Shown: positions 59,197 to 64,000 of the stretch, piece by piece
How positions within the stretch are numbered: the stretch's first letter is position 1
Layout of the letters: every line of letters starts with the position of its first letter
Source of the DNA: Trametopsis cervina
Taxonomy: Eukaryota > Basidiomycota > Agaricomycetes > Polyporales > Irpicaceae
Reading direction: 5' to 3'
Length of the DNA: 64,000 nt
Assembly: GCA_022385755.1 (NCBI GenBank)
Contig: MU278370.1
Span: 436,820-500,819 of the forward strand
Made by a program: the position numbers and the translations under genes
The notes under the pieces: model-generated
The model's database searches: none
Seen by the model: only the letters and a program-made list of their open reading frames with translations
Told to the model about the DNA's origin: nothing

Positions 59197-61126
59197 ATGC
59201 CTTTCTTCACCGTCCGCCAGACCAACACTCCCGCGATCAAGAATGCCCCTATCGAGGGCCTAGCTGAGGGCAGTGGTCAGTTCAGTAACATCCACCTCGC
59301 TGCGCTGGTCATCGTCGTCCCATGGCTCGTCAAGCGCATGCTGCCCCTCATTAGCCGTGGTGGTTTCAAGACATATGTTTTCATGCTGTTGTTGCTCGGT
59401 ATTCCCGTCGCTATGGCATACTGGACCTTCATGAGCATGTACGGCAAGCGCAAGAACGAGAAAATCATGCTGCCTGAACGCAACCTAGAAGAATATATCA
59501 CGATTCACGACCCGGAACTCAAAGCAAAGTACCATGGAAAGGAGAAAATCCCTATGCAAGTATTTCACGACGCGTACTTCGAAGGCAAGATTGACTTCAA
59601 CGGTAAAACTGCTCGTTCAACTCATCTCCTGATGTCGGAACTCACATGCCTGTCTACCATTACAGGTGACGTGTTGGATATAATGGAGCAGCGTCACGAT
59701 TGGGCGAAGATGGTCTTCACCCTCGAGCTGTTTAAATACGTTCTTTTCACCCTCATCCCCGAAGTCATCAAGCATACCGAGTCCCAAGATGAGGAACAAG
59801 TTCGTGACCACTACGACCGTCAGTTTATCACTCATTCTCGTGTGTGTTGATACTCACTTCTTGTGCCTCTTCTAGGAGGTGACGACTTCTATGAATGGTG
59901 GGATCTGAACTCTACGCACTTCTGTCTAGCTTCTAATGGCCTCGTTAGGTTCCTTGGCCCACGCATGGTTTATACGTCCGGCGTCATTCGAGACATCACT
60001 ATCGAGGAAAGCCTTGAACAGTTGCAAGACAACAAGCTGACTTTGGTCTGTGAAAAGGTATGCTTTGGCATCTTCTACATAACACGAGCTAACTTTCAAT
60101 AGCTGAATCTTCAACCTGACGACCACCTGCTGGATATCGGTTGCGGCTGGGGAACCCTTGCAGCGTTTGCCCATAAGAACTATGGATGTAAAGTCACTGG
60201 TGTCACGCTCGCTAAAAACCAAACCGCTTTTGGCAATGAGCGCATCAGGAACAATGTTTGTCCTCTTGCTCGTTGTTTTGCAAACCGTTCTTACAAGCTA
60301 TTTCAAGGGTGGTGATCCCTCTCGTGCGAAGATCATTTGTACCGATGCCCGTTATATTCCCGGTGGAAAGGGTGCCTACACGAAGATAGTGAGCTTGGAA
60401 ATGGCCGAGGTAGGCTGTTTGCTTAATCTAGTAAATTCACCCCTCACGTTGCTGTAGCACGTTGGAATCCGTCGTTATCAGTCATTCCTCCGTCAAGTCT
60501 ATGACCTTCTGGATGACGATGGCATCTTCGTCTTCCAGGTCGCTGGTATTCGTCCTCATTGGCAATTTGAGGATCTGATATGGTAGGGGTGATTGTTCGT
60601 CTTACTTTCGTGTCTGTCTGACCTGGAATCCTTTGCAGGGGCCTTTTCATGAACAAGTACATTTTCCCTGGCGCTGATGCCTCTTGTTCGCTCGGTTGGG
60701 TCGTCAATCAGCTGGAGTCTGCTGGTTTTGAAGTGAAGAATATCGATGTTCTTGGTGTCCATTATAGCGCCACGATCTACCGGTGGTACAAGAACTGGAT
60801 CTCTAATAAAGACAAGGTGATTGAAAACTACGGCGACAGATGGTACAGAATCTGGGTCTTCTTCCTTGCCTACTCGACTATCATCTCTCGGTGAGTGGTC
60901 ACTTAGCTCGCTGTTTTTCCAGGCACATGTTAAGTATTGTTTTAGCAATGGAGGGGCAGGAGTTTTCCAGTTCACTTTGCACAAAAATCTGAATGCGTAT
61001 CCTCGTGTTCTGGGCGTACCAAGTCATGCTTCTATTCATGTTACTCCGCAAAGGGAAATCTCGTGAGTGATGTGTAATTCTCTGTGTTCTGCTCTTGACT
61101 AATTTAGCTACAGTCCTGTGGTTTGA
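59197..61126 (+). CDS. Sphingolipid C9-methyltransferase
   Basis: This membrane-bound SAM-dependent enzyme of the cyclopropane-fatty-acid-synthase superfamily adds the C9 methyl branch of fungal glucosylceramides. Nine exons (59197-59602, 59666-59818, 59876-60057, 60103-60255, 60308-60409, 60458-60582, 60639-60890, 60946-61062, 61108-61126) give 502 residues. Two N-terminal membrane spans (LAALVIVVPWLVKRMLPLI; FMLLLLGIPVAMAYWTFM) precede the catalytic part. The SAM site is LLDIGCGWGT near 257-264, with HYDRGDDFYEWWDLNSTHF, KIVSLEMAEHVGIRRYQSFL, DLLDDDGIFVFQVAGIRPHW and FQFTLHKNLNAYPRV as further family marks. The end is uncertain: reading on from exon 8 stops at 61066, whereas using the GTGAGT donor at 61063 and the acceptor at 61106-61107 ends at 61126 with SYSPVV. 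I prefer the spliced form because both sites are good. Confidence 0.9.
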
Positions 61127-62760
61127 GTGACATATTGTTGGAGCTCGGGTCAAATTATGAATGCGGTCTGTTCATGCTGGGTATTTACTTCATGATGATC
61201 TTCGAAGCAGAAAAAATGAAGTTGGATATAGTGCACTTAGCTTACCATGTCTGCAGCAGTGAGAGTGATAATGGTGGTTCATAGAGTTATTGTCATGACT
61301 TCAGAGGTAATCTGGAGATCAGTAATATGATAGTTGTGTTTATGACAGAAGTTGTGAGAGTTAAGGCACTAAATTGATTGAAGTCAGCTGGAGTTGTAGC
61401 TACATGCTCTGGTGAACCTGGAACTGAATGATAGCTTGGAAGCCATCTGTGAGACACTCATTGAACACTGCTGTTGTTTCATTAGTGTCATGTCATGAAG
61501 ACTGGGTCATGTGATGACCAGTGAACAGCATATGTGATCCCAGTGTCAATATCTGTAAATGTCATGGTTATACGTGTAGCGCCCAATTTATTCGATTTAT
61601 TTTATTTTATTTTGATGTGTCCTACACGTCCTTGCAATCACGTGACTCGTTGACATGGTCTTATGACCTGCACAATCACATGACTTGCACATCCTTGAGC
61701 ACCCGCACTGCGTGTATGCTCTAGTCAGATGCTGTCATCTTCAGTCCTGCAAACTCTAGTCTGCTCTGATCTGACTTCTGTCCACTCCAGTCCAACTCCT
61801 GCAAACTCCTGTCTGACTCCAGTCTCACCTGGCCCTCAGATTACTTCAGCCCTCGGCCTTCTCTTGGACTCCGGTCCACGATCATTAGTAACATATGCTC
61901 AAGTGGCACCACTTTGTAATACTCCTTCTCCTTGGTGTGTAACTCCTGTCTGTGCTGCCCTGCTCTAAACCCTGGTCTGTGCGCAGCCCCCAGTAGTATA
62001 TATACTGCCCCTTGTATGCTCATAGCCCTCATCTCGACCTTCTGGTTTTTACTAGGCTAGGTAAGCCTTTAGTTACCTGTTTTGTATTGTAACTACTTAC
62101 TATTATATTCTGGTCTTTACTGGGCTGGCATGCGCACAGCTGGTTAGCTGTTTTCCTTGAATAAGGGATCACACCTCTTAGTGTTTTGAGTTCTAGAGCA
62201 ATCCCTTTAGTCAAGTGACTCAGTCTCTGTGACATTAGGTCGAGATCTCTACAGGCCTGGTGGCTAGTTTTTGGGCTCCTCCACCTGCTTTAAAAAGTTT
62301 ATTCCACTTTCCAAACCCACATGCCAATAGTAAGCACAACCTCTCCCTGTTGGGAAGGGCACTGAAAGCATTGGTGCTTTGCTAACACTTGGCTCTGTTC
62401 AGTGCCCAAGGAATCTTCTTCAAAGCCCAAGGAACTTCGTAAGGATCTCCCTCCCACCTCTGTTTCATGAATACGGAACAAGCTTTCCCAATCTTTCTTT
62501 GATGCTTTCAAAGCAAAGCGACAAGCTGGTTCTCCCTACTGGTTTACCAACTCCGATGTTTGCACAATTGTCGACTTTATCTCCACACCCCCGGGACGAG
62601 TTCATCACCCTATCCTCTTTGAAGAGCACCTCTGTCGAGACCGCGAAGCCCTCAACAAGGCCTATAAGCAGTTCTGTTGCAAGAAAGCTGACCTTACTCA
62701 TTAGATTACTGGGACAAGGTGTTAATAGCCCTCATGTCATCTATATGTAGTGGCTGCTGA
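61127..62760 (+). mobile_element. Possible LTR-retrotransposon remnant
   Basis: Composition changes sharply after the methyltransferase. The stretch 61500-62260 has LTR-like organisation: CACATGAC/TCATGTGA-type words, a TATA-like TATATATA near 61995, short imperfect direct repeats (ACTCCTGCAAACTC-like) at about 61750-61830, and an end in GATCTCTACA near 62255. After it, 62471-62704 has a 77-codon frame without an ATG and with protein-like content (PYWFTNSDVCTIVDFISTPP). No target-site duplication, second LTR or recognisable gag/pol motif was found. The call is tentative. Confidence 0.3.
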
Positions 62761-62944
62761 TTGTACCCCTCCCTTAGTAGCCTGGGTTACCTATAGCAAC
62801 TTAGAATCACGTGGGTGAGCAGGCCGGCAAGCAGCAGGTTACAATTCCCAAGGCCTTTATATGTTTTAAAATATTTGCATTACATTAAGCAACTGTTTCT
62901 GCTTAGAAAACAGCAACTTTTTTGTTTTTTATAGATAAAAACAA

Positions 62945-62993
62945 TTTGATAGTGAGAAAAAACACTTTATATAATGTGTTACCCACTATCAAA
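62945..62993. repeat. Nested perfect inverted repeat (10-bp outer arms)
   Basis: TTTGATAGTG (62945-62954) and CACTATCAAA (62984-62993) are exact reverse complements. Inside them AACAC and GTGTT flank the self-complementary TTATATAA. The arrangement could form a cruciform or represent the ends of a tiny transposon. Confidence 0.6.
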
Positions 62994-63085
62994 GTAATTT
63001 AAAAGGTCACATAACTATAACCATACACTAAAAGGACTCATAAAGGACTTTGAAGAATGTGTGAAATTTATGGCAATTTGTTGAA

Positions 63086-63442
63086 TTTGACTTAAGACAT
63101 TACAGTCAATTTATAGACTGTGGGAAAATGACTTCTCAATGTGGAAAATGTGCACTTATGTAATCTGATATCACTGCTACAAACAGTTTTGCTGTAGCTA
63201 TATTATTAAGCTTAGAAAATGCAAAACATGGTCAGAGCATTGGATTTTAAGGGTGTCATGACTTTAGAAGTGCAAATGAAGATGTATAAATAGCTCTATA
63301 GGCTGTTCAGAATTTAATGTGATTTTCCTGGATTTTTCTTGATTTTATTTGACATTCTACAGTCAATTTATTGACTATGGGAAAATCACTTGCAAATGTG
63401 GAAAATGTCCGCTTAGCTAATGTGATGTCATGGCTACAAACA
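63086..63442 (+). repeat. Two diverged direct repeats of about 100 bp
   Basis: Copy A (63086-63186) and copy B (63348-63442) share TTTGAC, ACAGTCAATTTAT, GACTGTGGGAAAAT or GACTATGGGAAAAT, AATGTGGAAAATGT, and GCTACAAACA in order, about 262 bp apart. In copy A, ACAGTC and GACTGT (63102-63121) also form an inverted repeat. Confidence 0.65.
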
Positions 63443-63963
63443 CTATAGCGCTTAGAGAGTTTTAGGATAGATAAAACGTCTGCGAATACATAATGTAATT
63501 ATGAAATGTAGTCTTTATGTGTACGTAATACATATACAAAGTGTTATCTCGCCATGACTACATACGGAAAACCATCAAATTGTCGTAAGAATGTTTCCAC
63601 AAATAATGTTTGAAGGAACTGGTGCATGAATACGGCGAAGCCGAACTTGAAGGATTCTCGAGATATAAACTTTGAGTATCCTAACCCTATCTACCGCCGT
63701 GAGTCGACAAAGTATCGCCAGACACGAATTACAACGCAAACGCTGCATGTTTACACCGGCGTGTTAACGAGAACAAGTCACGAAGCATTTAGAATATGAA
63801 TATATGCCTCCCACTCATCGGCCCACCCATCGGTCGCTCCATGCCCGCCCTACGTTATCGCCACGCAAGGGAATGCAGGCGAAGAATTGCTGCACGCGAA
63901 GTCATAGACATGAGGTAGTAAGATCAACTTGTTACAATCGCGGTAGTGTAAGTATCTAGCCAG

Positions 63964-64000
63964 CTAATCCGTCTGGAGCATCTCCTTGAAACGATTAAGG
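63964..64000 (-). CDS. Possible 3' end of a minus-strand gene running off the window
   Basis: On the minus strand the last bases read LNRFKEMLQTD followed by a TAG at 63964-63966. The peptide is protein-like, but only 11 codons are visible, so this is a weak call and the product cannot be named. Confidence 0.25.
   Translation of the reverse strand, partial: LNRFKEMLQTD

Larger units (their letters stand above)
62761..63963. other. AT-rich non-coding region with repeats
   Basis: About 1.2 kb. Its first 800 bp are markedly AT-rich relative to the rest of the window and have no coding potential. It contains a nested inverted repeat at 62945-62993 and two diverged direct repeats listed separately. 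From about 63570 composition returns towards that of the rest of the window, and nothing is recognised there until 63964. Confidence 0.6.

Overview
The window is a nuclear genome segment of a filamentous basidiomycete, most likely an Agaricomycete. Nearly every gene is cut by several GT-AG introns of roughly 45-75 bp. Intergenic spaces are short. The gene set combines fungal housekeeping functions with wood- and litter-fungus traits: a membrane-anchored copper radical oxidase, a GH71 alpha-1,3-glucanase, a LysM protein, a sphingolipid C9-methyltransferase and a basidiomycete-type kinase-like protein. All gene models were assembled by hand by joining open frames at splice sites. Every full-length model sums to a multiple of three, but start codons remain inferences.

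Layout. 1-8.2 kb: 3' end of UTP7 (90S pre-ribosome), IES6 (INO80 subunit), a hypothetical C2H2-like protein on the minus strand, an intergenic stretch, and PUF6 (60S assembly). 8.7-11.3 kb: an ABCG half-transporter in 11 exons (minus). 11.3-13.9 kb: no gene seen. 13.9-19 kb: a secreted phytase-like esterase and a kinase-like protein. 19-20.2 kb: decayed fragments of the kinase-like gene and, inverted, of the neighbouring 3-hydroxyanthranilate dioxygenase gene. 20.3-22.2 kb: that dioxygenase (NAD synthesis) and a small hydrophilic protein. 22.3-25.4 kb: degenerate repeats without a convincing gene. 25.4-36.4 kb: a low-complexity hypothetical protein, GH71 glucanase, copper radical oxidase and a LanC-like protein.

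36.6-61.1 kb is a dense housekeeping block: DNA2, UTP22, mitochondrial IND1, a DUF2358-type protein, a ubiquitin-conjugating E2 with a long tail, a GTPBP-like N-domain protein without a GTPase, a two-LysM secreted protein, ULA1 (NEDD8 E1 subunit), PSF1 (GINS), YIF1 and the C9-methyltransferase. Two identical intron-bearing tRNA-Ala(AGC) genes sit in two of the divergent promoters of this block. From 61.1 kb to about 63.6 kb the sequence becomes AT-rich and repeat-laden, with an LTR-like remnant, hairpins and direct repeats. The last 37 bases may be the 3' end of another minus-strand gene.

Functionally the window is rich in ribosome biogenesis (UTP7, UTP22, PUF6), DNA replication and chromatin (DNA2, PSF1, IES6) and ubiquitin-family modification (ULA1, E2). 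The least expected items are the E2 with two SUMO-interaction-like motifs in its tail, the GTPase-less GTPBP-like protein, the IES6 start codon apparently split by an intron, the paired tRNA-Ala genes in divergent promoters, and the inverted decayed copy of the dioxygenase gene.
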